A stretch of 64,000 bases of DNA from Lasiosphaeria ovina (lineage: Eukaryota > Ascomycota > Sordariomycetes > Sordariales > Lasiosphaeriaceae): positions 1 to 64,000 of the forward strand of contig JAULSN010000011.1 of assembly GCA_033439765.1 (NCBI GenBank), read 5' to 3'. This document shows positions 10,336-21,803 of this stretch, one piece after another; the first letter of the stretch is position 1; every line of letters starts with the position of its first letter. The position numbers were made by a program, and so were the translations under genes. The notes beneath the pieces were generated by a model. It worked only from the letters and a program-made list of their open reading frames with translations, made no database searches and was not told where the DNA came from.

Positions 10336-13300
10336 ATGACTACCAATAACGATCAGACCGCCTACCTTACCAGCACTAGGGACTGGGAGTCTTGGAACGA
10401 ACAATTCAAGTCCCAGGCTATCGCCGGGGATATCTGGACCCAGATTCAAGGCCAGATTCCTTTCCTTAGCAAGCCTACTGCTCCCGACCCTGCACGACAC
10501 AAATACAGAACTCCCAGCCAGTCAACTGTTACTGCCCGAGGTAGTATCGAATCTATGGCCGAGGAAGAACCTGCAGGACCCTCTGGACCACTCATTACGA
10601 TCGCTGACCTTACGGCTAATGGCCTTCGCACCTACCAAATGGAGTGGAATATACACCAAGCCAACCTCAAGGACTACACTTAACAAGTCGATGAGATTAA
10701 AAGGCTGAAGCAGTGGATCCTAAAGACTGTCAACCTATACTTCCAGTAGATAGCGTGCAAGTCAGAAGAGTCGATTACCCGCTAGTATAAGGCCCTAACT
10801 ATATAGGCTGGCATCGATCACGACGAGGCCGTCAATAATGCCCGTACCGACTATAGGGCGGCGGTCCAACCATTCAAAAATCCACCTAAAGAAGAGACCC
10901 TAATCCAGTGGTCTGAACGATGGGAAAAAGCCATATCTATAGCGCTAGTTAAAGGGATCCTAGATATATAGAAAACCCAGTTCTGGTTCGACGACTTTAC
11001 CAACGTAGTAAAACCAATATTCAACGGCTGGGTCACGGCCTATAAGGTAGCTCAAAAGTCCAGTATCAAGCAAGGTACCCTTACCTATCGGGAGGTTGCC
11101 CGCGACTTTCGGGAGGAGGTGAGGATACAGACGAAGGCCCGGATACCGGTTGGCAACCGCGTAGCTAAAGGCTCGTTTGGCCCCTCCTTTGCCGCTATAA
11201 AAGGTGGTAAAGAGGCCTACCAGGAGGACGCTCCTGGTAGCGAAGTCGTACCCGATATGGACGGGGAGGAACTAAAGAAAGGCCAAAGGAAAAGACAGCG
11301 TGGCGGTAGTACCGAAGAAGGACCCAGGAAAAGGCTAAAGAAGGCCCCGGGTGCGGTGACTACTGCTACTATATACCCCTGTTGTGGCCAGTTCCACTAC
11401 CTTGCACGATACTTCTACGCTTTCCCTGAATTGGCCCCTGAGGGCTTTCAGGAGAGAGAGTATATTCGGACTAGGGCCAAAGAAGCTCTACAAGATCCAG
11501 ACCTTCAAAAAGAGGTTGAGAGGCTACGGCACTAAAGGTCAGATTGACTAGGCCGTACAGTCGGTCGGTGCCGAGCTAGCTTTCTGATTACAAATACAGC
11601 CTTCTCTATAGCTAAGTATCCCCTAAAGCACTCAGCTATCCTAGACTCGGGAACCACTATATATATATTTAACTAAAGATCTAGATTTAACCACTATAAG
11701 AAGGCTCTACCCGGGGACTACCTATGGGCTGGGGAGAACCTAGTACCGGTCCAGGGATACGGAGACGTGGATATCCAGATCCAGGGCCCACAAAATAAAT
11801 ATATCCTGAAGCTTAGAGATGTAGCCTATTGCCCTAGATTCGTCTGCAATCTGGTATCCTTACGGCAACTACGAAAATACGGCATCTGGTGGGACAACAG
11901 TCCTGGCTATAACTGCTTGAGGCGGTCCGACGGATCTACTCTCGGCTACCTTACGGATCGATACGACCAATTCGTCCTTAAGGACCTACCGACCAGTTAC
12001 TCTAGGGCGGCCTTCGCTATACGCCGTAAAAAGTTCAATACCTACACCCAGAGACGACCTAGTAAGGCACTCGCAGACCTGTGGCATCTTCGACTCGGTC
12101 ACCCAGGCCCACAAGCACTAGAGCATCTAGTCCAGTACTCCTAAGGCGTACGGATCAAAGGACCTACTACGGTTGACTGTAAGGCCTGCGGTAAAGCCAA
12201 GACCAAAATCCAGGTACGCCGGCAACCTAGGGAATACAACGAAGGACCTGGGTCACGGCTAGCTATCGACCTCTTCGACTATAACAAAGGATACAACGAC
12301 TATCGCTACCAGCTACTAGTTACCGACCGATGGTCTGGCCTAGCCTGGGACTACTACCTCTATAATAGAGAGGCAGACTCGATTATCCAAGTACTATAAT
12401 ACCTCTTCGGTATCCTAGAACAATACCAACTACGGCCGAGGGTAGTAGAATGCGACAACGAGTTCAATAGACCAGTTATCAGGGCCGTCTTCAACCAACG
12501 CTCGATTAAGGTTGAACCATCGGCACCTAACACACCCGCTCAGAACGGCGGAGCTGAACGCTTAGGGGGTATAATAGCCAGCAAAGTAAGAGCGATGAGA
12601 GCGGGTGCTAGGCTCCCAGCTACCCTATGGCCAGAGATCGCCAGAGCCGCAGTCTACCTAAATAGCCGAACACCCAAATACGGTTATAACTGGGCTATAC
12701 CATACGACCGTTTTCATACCTACCTAGCTCATCGGGACGGCATAGTTACGGAAAATAGGAAGCCAGACCAGACCCATCTTCGAGCCTACGGGTATAAGGC
12801 GTTCGCCCTGACTCCCAACGCCCAGAAAGGGGTATACCCACGGCCAAGGCACCTAACTCAGTAGAATCCAAAGCTGGAGCCAAGAGCCTGGGTCGGCTAC
12901 TTAGTCGGCTATAGCTCCTCAAACATCTACAGGATCTGGAACCCACTTACCAATAAGGTCATCAGCACAAGAGACGTCGTCTTTAATGAAAAAGAGACCT
13001 TTAGCGGGGACCTCCAAGTATTGAAGGACGACTGCCTATATATATAACTCGATGAACTGAGCCAGCTCCTTACCAATATCCAATTAGCCGAACCAGACGT
13101 ACCCGAGCTAGCAATCCTAGACGAAATAGTCGTCCAACCGATCCTAGATTTCGAAGACGACGAAGACGGGGACCAGGAAGATAGGGGCCAGGAAGACGAA
13201 GAGGAAGACTCCGAAAAATTCGAACCGTATCCCACACCCTCTCTTTCTCCTGCAGCGGTACTACTCACAATCCCTATTCAACAAGCTAGTACTAGCCAAT

Positions 13301-14991
13301 CTACTTTTGAACCGTGGATGGCAGCCTTCCTAGCGGGCCGACTAGTCCAGCCAGTTGGAACTAAGTCCCTGACTAAGGCCGAGGTCCAACGGCTTAGTCG
13401 ACGACCAAATGGACTACAGAGTCTATACGGTCAAGACCTACCACCACCACCAAAGTGGCACCACCAACTTAAGGACCATCCATTCGGGGCCCTCTTCCAA
13501 CAAGCTGAAGAAGACCACTTAGCCAGCCACTATACAATGCAGTCCTGGATCGAGGTCGACCGGCAGGATCCACAGCAACAGGGCCAACAAGTCCTCGATT
13601 GTATGTGGGTCTATACCTACAAAGTCAACCAAGACGGATCCTTCAAGAAGTGCAAGGCTAGACTAGTCGTCAGGGGCGATCAACAGAAGCCAACAGAGCA
13701 AGAGACCTATGCAGCCACCCTAGCGGCTAGGTCCTTCCGTATAGTAATGGCTATTGCGGCTAGATTTGACCTAGAGCTCAAGCAGTACGACGCAGTCAAC
13801 GCCTTCGCCAACGCCAACTTGGAAGACACGGTCTATATGCAGATGCCACCCGGCTACAAGAACCCGGGTAAGGTCCTAAGACTAAAAAAGGCATTATACG
13901 GTCTACGGTAGTCACCACTACTCTGGTAAAAGGAGCTTACGAGGACCCTGTTGGACTTGGGCTTCCAGACGGTCCCATACGAACCTTGTATCCTAATCAA
14001 AGATGGGATCCTTATCTTCTTCTACGTCGACGATATAGTCTTTGGCTATCGAAAGGAAGATACGATTAAGGCATAGTAACTAGCCTGGCAGCTACAACAG
14101 AAATACGAGCTTACAGGTGGAGCCGACTTACAGTGGTTCCTGGGGATTGAAGTCATAAGAAATCGGAAGAGGGGTCTAATCTGGCTATCTCAAACAGCTT
14201 ATATCGACAAGATCGCCAGGTTAGCTAGCCAACTACCTACAACCAAGACCAAGGTCCCTATGGCTGTAGTTGAACTACTCCCCTTCGACAGTACCGCCGA
14301 GCCCAGCTCTATAATAGCCTACCAAAAGAAGACTGGATCGATCCTATACGCAGCCGTAATTACGAGGCCAGATATCGCCTTCGCTACATTAAGACTAGTC
14401 AGATTCAATCACAACCCTGGCCCATAATACCACAAGGCAGCTGATCAAGTGTTATACTACCTATATACTATACGTAACCTAGCCTTACAACTAGGGGGTG
14501 AGGACGACTATATCGTAGCCAGTGACGCTTCCTTTGCAGATAACCGTCTTGATCGAAAAAGCTCTCAAGCATACGCCATAAAGCTATTTGGTGGACTAGT
14601 CGGCTGGAGGGCCAGTAAACAGAATACGGTAACAACCTCAACTACGGAAGCCGAACTCCTAGCTCTATCGCAAGCAGCAAAAGAGGCCCTCTTTGTAGGC
14701 CGACTACTGACTGACCTATCCGTACGGCTAGACGATCACCGCATTCGAATTCAGTGTGATAATAAACAGACTATCCGGCTAGTTACGGCCGAGATAGCTA
14801 CACTACAAACAAAGCTACGGCATGTGGATATCCACAACCACTGGTTACGTTAGGAAGTCAGTCAACAGAAGATCAGGGTAGAATATACCCCATCGGCCGA
14901 CATGATGGCCGACGGTTTGACTAAGGCTCTCAACCACTCTCTCCACCAGGCATTCGTACGACAGATTGGATTAGCTGAGCCTATAAGGTAG
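10336..14991 (+). pseudogene. Copia gag-pol polyprotein frame with premature stops
   Basis: One frame encodes gag, protease, integrase, reverse transcriptase and RNase H in Copia order, without frameshifts. Stops are at about 10681, 10750, 10780, 10800, 10969, 11533, 11545, 11671, 12142, 12397, 12862, 13045, 13909, 13927, 14074, 14077, 14425 and 14851; some coordinates are approximate. In gag two expected knuckle cysteines read as Tyr (ATIYPCC and ARYFYAF). These are CpA to TpA type changes. The reverse-transcriptase active-site motif is intact. Confidence 0.88.
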
Positions 14992-15017
14992 TTAGATCCA
15001 AGCTTCTATAGGGACTT

Positions 15018-15032
15018 GCATCTGAGGGGGTG
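15018..15032 (+). other. Putative polypurine tract of the Copia element
   Basis: A short purine-rich run, ctgaggggg, lies immediately 5' of the right LTR, where the plus-strand primer is expected. Confidence 0.4.
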
Positions 15033-15260
15033 TGTCAGATAGAAAGGGGTAGTTACAGGCCCCAAACTACAGTCAAACAGGTTGAAGCAGGCTGGGCCAG
15101 ATAGCTCGGCTAGTGCGTTTAGGAAGAAGGTCTCAAACAAGGAGTAAGACGCGGCCTAAGTTGCGGCCAAGGTCAGTTTCCTACTGCGTAGCTCTATAAA
15201 GACTGGACTACCCAGCGTACTTAGATAGAAGACAAGAATGGAGATACATTAAATCTGACA
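15033..15260 (+). repeat. Right LTR of the Copia element
   Basis: 228 bp, identical to 10049-10276 except for one base. It is followed by the target duplication gtttc at 15261-15265. Confidence 0.96.
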
Positions 15261-15265
15261 GTTTC

Positions 15266-16315
15266 CCAATTTCATAGTCAGTACTAGTATGGCAAGGATG
15301 AACAAGTACTCAGCCCTGTGCCTAACTACCACGTCAACATTAGAATACCAAATGGATAGTAAGCCCTCAATCATCCTTTCTCCACCGACAATGTGAAGGG
15401 CTCAGAGCCACTGCAGAGATGTAGGAAATAGATAGCAAAACCGGAGTAGTATCTATTTTAAGTTTCTTATGCAATTTTGGCACCTCTTGACTCGCAAACA
15501 GTAGGCCGCAGCATTCCAGGTTCGTTGCCGTTATATGTGCGTAAAAACAAAATTGAAGCGGGATATTAAAGAACGGACATAGAGTTTATCCAACCTTAGA
15601 GCGAGGCTGAACTCTCTATCCTGATGCCAAGATTAAGAGTATAAGTGTACGGAAGTACGGACATGTAACCGAGTACTGCGTTAATATGCGTTAATTGCTG
15701 CGCGGTTGACGGGCATCTGCGGCAAAGTCCGCGGCTTATTAACTCGCGTCACCAAAGCTAATCGCAAGCAAGACCAATCATTTTGCCGTTATAAATGACA
15801 ATCACATCGCTTGCAACGCGGCGTTTGCCGGAAATAAGAGACAGATGCCAGAACACAAATTACCATGGGAACGCTGGCTGGCGGGTGTTGCACAACATGA
15901 ACTCGGGCTGATGTTTGCTATTTTTGTGCATCGCCGACCTCCGCAGTTTACTTTGCAAGTATTGTTAAACCAAGAAGTTGAAATGAAGGGTCTTGCCGGT
16001 TCGGCAGAGGAATGGATCAGGCGCTATCGATTCAGAGCACCAGAAATTATTTAAGTAAGTAGCATCTCACTTTAAAAGTCCCTTCTTCGTGTTTCGCCCT
16101 TGTACGCTCCAACCTCCTTAACTTAGCTCACTCAGGCTTCCAAGAACCACTCCGACCAAGAGCTCAATTGACTTGTTAAGTTTATATCAGTGCTGGTTGA
16201 AATAGTCGAGTAAGTCGAGGGATGATTTGGTTTCTTGACTCAACAATAACCAGCAATCACAGAACATCTCTCGCTGACTCTTCCTTGTAGTTAGGATCCA
16301 CTGCTCCGACCGACC
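15266..16315. other. Intergenic, one doubtful 69-codon ORF
   Basis: Holds the upstream region of the lectin-like gene. An ORF at 15845-16054 (+) begins MPEHKLPWERWLAGVAQHEL. A TATA-like gttataaatg lies 55 bases upstream. I recognise no family, and it may be chance or a leftover exon. Confidence 0.4.
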
Positions 16316-17338
16316 ATGTCCAACCTTCCAAACTTGACGAACACGGCCTCTGGCCGCAGCAGTGCTGGCTCGCTCTCGCTGGCCTCGCTGCTCCGCCACC
16401 TCTCCATCGCCGCCGTTTCCTGGAGCGAGCATCGTCTCGACATATTCGGCTTGGGCACCGACAACTCCATGTTCCATAAGGCGTGGGACGGTTTGGCCTG
16501 GCGTCCCTCACGCACTGAGTGGGAGGGTCTGGGTGGCGCCTTCACCAGCCCGCCGGCAGCAGTGTCGTGGGGCTCCAACAGGCTCGATATCGTTGGCCTC
16601 GGCACCGACAGAGCCATGTACCACAAAGCATGGAATGGGGCGTGGAGTCCCTCTCGCCTTGACTGGGAGCTCCTCGGCGTCGTGTTCAACAGTCTTCCCG
16701 CCATCGTCTCGTGGGGATCCGACCGCCTCGACATCTTCGGCCTGGGCACTGACAACTCGATGTTCCACAAGGCATGGAACCGGAGTCCCGGTGTAAAGGA
16801 TTGGGAGGCCCTTGGTGGCGTCTTTGCCAGCCCGCCTGCCGTGGTCTCATGGGGTCCCAACAGGCTCGATGTCTTTGGCCTGGGCACTGACAACTTAATG
16901 TTCCACAAGGCGTGGGATAATTCGGCATGGCGACCATCCACGACCGACTGGGAGTCCCTGGGTGGTACCTTCAATAGCCAGCCCGTGGTGGTCTCCTGGG
17001 GGCCTAACCGTCTTCATATTTTCGGTCTCGGGACCAATAACGGCATGTACTATAAGGCATGGGATGGATCGGCGTGGCGGCCTTCGACTACCGACTGGGA
17101 ATATCTGGGCGGCACTTTTACTAGCCCGCCTGCGGTTGTCTCGTGGGGCCGGAATCGCATCGACATCTTCGGGCTGGGGACCGATAATAGCATTCTAATA
17201 AATTACGACAACCAATTGTGGGCGAGCAAATGTCAAGTTCAAGGAATTAGTTTTGAGGAATGTTTTGAGGAAATTGATAGTCCACCAATCTCAACCCTAA
17301 CCCGAACCGTTCCAATTCGCCCACCTGGTGGCATCTAA
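16316..17338 (+). CDS. PLL-type beta-propeller lectin-like protein, C-terminal blade degenerate
   Basis: Intronless gene of 340 residues. After about 30 residues the protein is built of near-identical repeats of about 48 residues. Each carries a core like SWGPNRLDVFGLGTDN, then MFHKAWDG, W.PS..DWE.LGG and a short F.SPPAVV linker. I count five full repeats and a sixth that follows the pattern only to FGLGTDNS, after which the sequence changes to an unrelated tail (residues ~285-340). Similar repeats form seven-bladed propellers in Photorhabdus PLL-type lectins that bind fucosylated glycans; the same repeat also occurs in other bacterial and fungal proteins. Five and a half repeats are too few for a standard seven-blade ring unless it oligomerises. 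No signal peptide is visible, so cytosolic or unconventional export is likely. Sugar specificity is not readable from sequence. Confidence 0.75.
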   Translation: MSNLPNLTNTASGRSSAGSLSLASLLRHLSIAAVSWSEHRLDIFGLGTDNSMFHKAWDGLAWRPSRTEWEGLGGAFTSPPAAVSWGSNRLDIVGLGTDRAMYHKAWNGAWSPSRLDWELLGVVFNSLPAIVSWGSDRLDIFGLGTDNSMFHKAWNRSPGVKDWEALGGVFASPPAVVSWGPNRLDVFGLGTDNLMFHKAWDNSAWRPSTTDWESLGGTFNSQPVVVSWGPNRLHIFGLGTNNGMYYKAWDGSAWRPSTTDWEYLGGTFTSPPAVVSWGRNRIDIFGLGTDNSILINYDNQLWASKCQVQGISFEECFEEIDSPPISTLTRTVPIRPPGGI

Positions 17339-19149
17339 CTCTGACCAAAGTGATAATTGACAAACTCTTCATTTCAAATAAGTTCGCCGTATTGAAAACC
17401 TTATTAGCGACTTTTACCGAGCAGTTTGCAAGTTTATAGTTCATGTGATAAAGGGCGTTGTTTATACTAGTTATCACGAAAGTAGATTCTGTGGAGTTAG
17501 TATGGTTAGTGGGGTCATTGGCGCACAGGCCACATTTGCACTTGGCCCAAGCTCTAACGAGGCTCTAGCATCATCATGTTCTACCAAAAGGGAAGTCATG
17601 TTCCTCTAAAAATTCCCCCTGAATGCGCCTCCGCTTTGACTCCCGCCGCCTGCCAACCGCAACTCAAAAACTTCCGATCTTTCGGGCGCTCATGCGCGCT
17701 CAATGTTGCAAGTGCAAGAATGATTCAGCGACCATAAAACTAAGAATCTCAGTTAATAATTGTACATCAATTGCCAATTGCCAATTGCCAATATAGAGTG
17801 CGTGCGCAATTGCGTACCGGGTCTTGGGGTGGGAGGCTGAGTTGGTAGATGTGGTAGGGTTGTTAGTGGTGGGGGTGGTTGGATCCATGACGATGATGCG
17901 AAGCGTCGCGACTTTTGGTCAGAATTTTGAGCAAACCACTAAAAAAAGGGTCGGGACGGTGGCTTGTGATGCTGCGAATGGATGCAGCCAATGAAAAGGA
18001 TTTTCACGAGTTGAAGAGAGAGGAAAGACGCGTCACCGTTTAACTTCTCCGGCAGGGGAGCGCGTCTAGGTTTATATAGGCCATCGAGAGACTCTCAGAG
18101 ACTTTCATGTCGAGGGACGCTTCCTCCCAATTAGAGTCGACTTTGAGCAAGCGTTGGTATGAAGTATAGCACAGGCATTACGATAGAGGATGTTAACGAA
18201 GGTTCATGGCTTTGGCCGGATGGGCTTCGCGAGAGATAGAAGGGTTTTGGATCGGGGAAGTATTTCGGTTAAGCCCACGATGAAGGGGTACATCGCAGAT
18301 CACAGAGCGTTTACAGACACGAATGGGCCTCTGGAGACATAATGAAGGCCCCTAATACCATATCAAACTAGGCTTGACTCTCAGCTGACACCAGGCGGCG
18401 GTCACTGTCGGGATGAGCACATCGCCCACCTATGGCTGTGGTGGTGATGCTCACCGAACACCAAAACGGGGACCGCGTGCCTGCTTACCACAGCCTGGAA
18501 AGAAAGAAAAAAAAGAGTAAACCAGCGAGACGAGAGAATATTTTAGGATAATCTACTTGTCTCTCGCTCCTTCTTTATAGAATTCAGACTATGAGAGGTA
18601 TGAAATTCGTATTATGACATTTAAAGCCTCATTATGACGCGAATTACTATGGAAAAGGATAATAGGTAATAAGTCTCCTAACACTCGTGACACCACGAGC
18701 CGAGAAAAAACTTAGTATCTTTCAGAAGGCCAATAACCACAGGGTTCAAATTTCTTTAGTTTCAGTTCAAAGGACATATTACGATATAATAAGAGAGTTA
18801 TTGTCGCCAGTTTGTTACCATACATCGGCGACAGCCACCTTGGGCCGCAGTCTGACGCCGGGAGTCGACAGAGATGTATGGACGACTTGACGCACCACAA
18901 CCATGGTGACGAGCTGCCCAACCCGCGGCCTGCCCGCGGCCCGGCCTTTAATACCGAATAAGGATCGTGAGCTTGTCTCTGACTAGCGGCAAGATATGGC
19001 AGAAACTGCTTATCGTGGATTTGTAGCTAAACACTGCGAGCTAAGATTAGCGAGCTAGACCTCCGTCGTATCCGCTACCGATCTATTGCCCGCATTGGTT
19101 CAGGCGACCGCTCCCTCGTATCGAGGTTGCTAGTTAGAGAAATTTGAGA
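17339..19149. other. Intergenic, 1.8 kb, short repeats only
   Basis: No convincing gene. It contains a threefold heptamer repeat at 17767-17791 and a GC-poor segment 18500-18720. A stretch from 18407 to 18682 begins TGTCGGG and ends CCTAACA, as an LTR might, but has no matching target duplication. Confidence 0.45.
17767..17791. repeat. Tandem heptamer (caattgc)x3 plus partial
   Basis: The unit caattgc is repeated head to tail three times with a partial fourth copy. It is AT-balanced, intergenic and has no evident role. Confidence 0.7.
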
Positions 19150-20579
19150 TTAAAAAGGATTCCGAGTGTCCAGCAATAGACCTACGTCACATCTCGACAC
19201 AAAGCTCGACCTTCCCCTCTTCTGAATAACCCTGTCTAGCCCCTCTTCGTCGTTCGCCCACTGCCTCTTCCGACCTCGACTTGGGCTCCTCTCAGTTGAC
19301 CCGCTGTCCGTCTGACTGCCATCCCCGATGTCGCCGTATAGTAGATCGTACTGAAGGCTCGCGTCATTACTGGCAGCCTCCGGTACCTTCCTCTTCCTCG
19401 GACTCGCGCTACGGGACCGTAACGCGGCGAGGAGCGCATTGACTTGCTCGCGATCGCGGCTCTCTAGGGTCGAGGTTCCGGTGGCAGGGTCGTGGACGAG
19501 AAGGAGCCGACTCGTGATACACTTGTCCAAGAAGTGGCCCAGTACGCCGGGCGAGAAGATGGTCCAAGCGAAGCGGGCAAAGAGGCACTCAATACTACAT
19601 CTAAGAGGGAGTAGTTTGCGGTTATGGTAGTGCTGGTAAAAGTAACCGTCCGTAATGGGATTGACGACGTGTAAAACGAGCGATAGTTCCCCTCGAGCCT
19701 CGTGCCCTGGCGTCTGGTCTCGCTTAGGAACGATGGCGAAGACTTTATCATCAAAGACGGTATGTATATCTGATCGAAGAGGGATCACGTTACCGCTGGC
19801 GTCGATGGCATTCTGGCTAAACCGGTCGGTCATGATGTACCTAAGGGAAAAAATAGATATTAGATATAAGTAGGTTTGTCAGATTAGAAGACAGAGGCAT
19901 ACTGGTCAAGCTCCTCGCGATCCCACCAATCCCGGACACTGAGTGGGACTATATTAGCTCTCTCAATTCCCCACATACAATCGGTGATACGACACGATAG
20001 TCCCTCTTGTATTTGGCGATCAAGCTCTCTCCAAGGCAATGGCATAGCATCGTGGGGAAACGTCCAGTCCTCGAAGCGAGGGACTACCGGATAGGGACGC
20101 TCCCGAACATGGTCATCAGGTAACTGGAAAAAGTACTCGCTCCCGCGGAGGATGCCATCGTCGGGCCGAGGAACGCGTTCGAAGCCTTGGGCGCCGGCCT
20201 CGCGTGTCGCGAAGAAGCCGGTAGAGGTGTTGCCGGTGACGATGCCGCAGGCGACCAGAGCCGTGTCGTAATCAATTCCGCCGTCGTCGAGGGCACGCAG
20301 GCAAAGGAGCGTGTTTTCGGCTGCGGAATAATCTGGGTGGCGGATCCTGACGAGACGGGGCTGCCGCGCATCGCGGGGGAGAGTTATCGCGTCCTTCAGT
20401 AGATTTGCCATTTCAAGCTCCGGGCGCGGTGTCGGTTCGGTCAGGCGCCAAGATTTGCTGTTGGATTGAGTGGCGTGGCGGATGCGATGGAGGGGCTCGG
20501 CAATCCTCGGCTCCGCACGGACCACGAAGCTACGACGAACAGGTTCTGCCACGTCTTACCGCCCTGCCAGAGAGCTCAT
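19150..20579 (-). CDS. HNH endonuclease-domain protein (HNH_2-like), fungal
   Basis: Three exons splice in frame: 20579-20560, 20457-19903 and 19840-19150 (421 residues). The 20-base first exon is inferred from a good donor (gtaaga) and acceptor; without it, translation would start at Met 20411. The nuclease-like domain spans the second intron: CRITDCMWGIERANIVPLSV, then DWWDREELDQY, IDASGNVIPLRSDIHTVFDD and FAIVPK. That order (C..T, A-x-x-VP, N-x-x-LR-x-DIH, FD) is the pattern of HNH domains common in ascomycetes. The position that is usually His in AHLVP is Asn here (ANIVP), so activity is doubtful. The C-terminal ~100 residues are Ser/Arg-rich and basic (SASPRKRK, SPSRGRKRQW), resembling nuclear-localisation signals. 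Role unknown. Confidence 0.75.
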
Positions 20580-21803
20580 GATCAGGAACCTCTGGTCAAT
20601 CTCCCTCTTGTTCGACAGCTGCCGAGACCCCTCTCTACCGAGCCTTCCCGAGCCTGCCCGTGAGCCTCGGCGAAGCGAAGTCTTTGCCTGGTTCTCGTCC
20701 CTTGTGCGTCCAGAAGACGCTGATAGCCAAAATCTTATCCTTATCCTCCCGGCCTGACTCCAAGGTGGTCCACCATGAGACAGCGTCCCGTCCGCCCGTG
20801 CCCCCAAAATCCATACCCAAATGCAAAGTTGACTTACACGTGAGTCTTCTAAGCGCGACCCAACAGGTGGGATGTCAAAGTTGTGCCGGTGCAGGCCGGA
20901 GACCTTAACGGGCCACCACGCCAGGCACCATCGAGAGATGACTCGGCTTGTTTGTTGCTCTAGCCTCCCAAACACAAATGACGTGCACCCGAAGCCAAGA
21001 GCCCGCAGACTCCTCCAAAATGCCCAAGCGACAACCACCATTGTGTATTTCCATGTGCTCCTCGACGTACACGACCTCCCGATCCTCATCTCAGAAGTGA
21101 AACAGGCCCCGTACGGTTGCCCAGCTCAAAGGCTGGTCCAGCTGTACACCCACCTTTCTCTACTGCTCTAGAGAAGCCGTTGGGCTGCTTCGAGACGGTC
21201 TGCCAACGCCGTCTCTTAGTTCGTGAACGCATCAGCACGAGCGTCCGCCCAGCTGACGTTTCCATCGACTAGCCCTCGACATCCCTCGCAAGCGCGCATC
21301 CGGTGTATCGCGGCTCTAGTGAGTACTTGAACATTCTCGCGGACCTTTGCTCGCGCTCTGCGCACGGGCCAGACGCTTCGCTGTGGGCGACCGGCGCCAT
21401 GCTAGACTCAGCGACGTCCTTGGGCATCGGCTGAGCGGGCTGCTGCGGAATCACACAGAAGCGGGTACCGTAATCCGCATGGCCTCACGGGTGGAATCTT
21501 TTGTTGCGAAAATTACTCGACGATTTGACAGAACTTGGTAATGGGCTTGGGTACATGGCTACCAAGGTGCCGAGTACACGTTGCGTGTCCAGTGCGCCGA
21601 CGTGCCGGAACCGAAGTGCGCAATAGGCAACACGCTGTTCTGGTCTGCGGCGCTGCGATCCCGCTCGGGGATGGCATTGGCGTTCATGAAGCGCCGTAGC
21701 ATGACGTCTGGTTGTGGCTCCGAGTCTCGCACCGTGATGGACAGGAACTGGACCATCACCTCGCAAAGATTGAGCGCCACCTTGCAAAGAATAATTGGCC
21801 ACC
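20580..21803. other. Intergenic, 1.2 kb, possible 3' exon of the Zn2Cys6 gene
   Basis: Mostly no gene. A minus-strand open stretch at 21813-21559 could be a further exon of the regulator, since an acceptor (ttgcaag) precedes VALNLCEVMVQFLSITVRD. Its ending does not look like a conserved domain, so I leave it out of the gene. Confidence 0.4.

Larger units (their letters stand above)
10049..15260 (+). mobile_element. Ty1/Copia LTR retrotransposon, full length, coding frame broken by stops
   Basis: Two 228-bp LTRs flank a single reading frame from ATG 10336 to about 14991 with no frameshift. Domains follow Copia order: gag to ~11535 with a damaged zinc knuckle; aspartic protease LDSGTT near 11645; integrase with LWHLRLGHPG and CKACGK (about 12080-12200) and catalytic positions in AIDLFDYN, ECDNEFN and AERLGG; reverse transcriptase from ~13540 with FFYVDDIVFG near 14020; RNase H with ASDASF, STTEAEL and QCDNKQ (14520-14770). 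About eighteen stops interrupt the frame; all but one (TGA 11545) are TAA or TAG, mostly where Gln is expected. A 5-bp duplication gtttc flanks the element at 10044-10048 and 15261-15265. It inserted in intergenic DNA. As it stands it cannot make the full polyprotein without readthrough. Confidence 0.95.

Noticed and set aside
11545..11547. TGA in the Copia frame as a programmed gag-pol recoding site
   Set aside because: A TAA lies four codons before it and many other stops exist, so a special role cannot be separated from mutation.
15832..15843. Similarity of aataagagacag to a transposase mosaic end used in library adapters
   Set aside because: Only a partial match, in the middle of continuous fungal sequence. 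Chance is the simpler explanation.
15845..16054. 69-codon ORF MPEHKLPWERW...
   Set aside because: No recognisable family, no conservation evidence; too short to support as a gene.
18407..18682. Possible solo LTR (TGTCGGG ... CCTAACA)
   Set aside because: The ends look LTR-like but there is no matching target duplication, no second copy in the window and no clear inverted termini beyond TG..CA.
20556..21089. 177-codon minus-strand ORF upstream of the HNH gene
   Set aside because: Low-complexity Trp/Arg-rich translation with no domain. It overlaps the short HNH first exon and looks like a chance ORF in GC-rich DNA.
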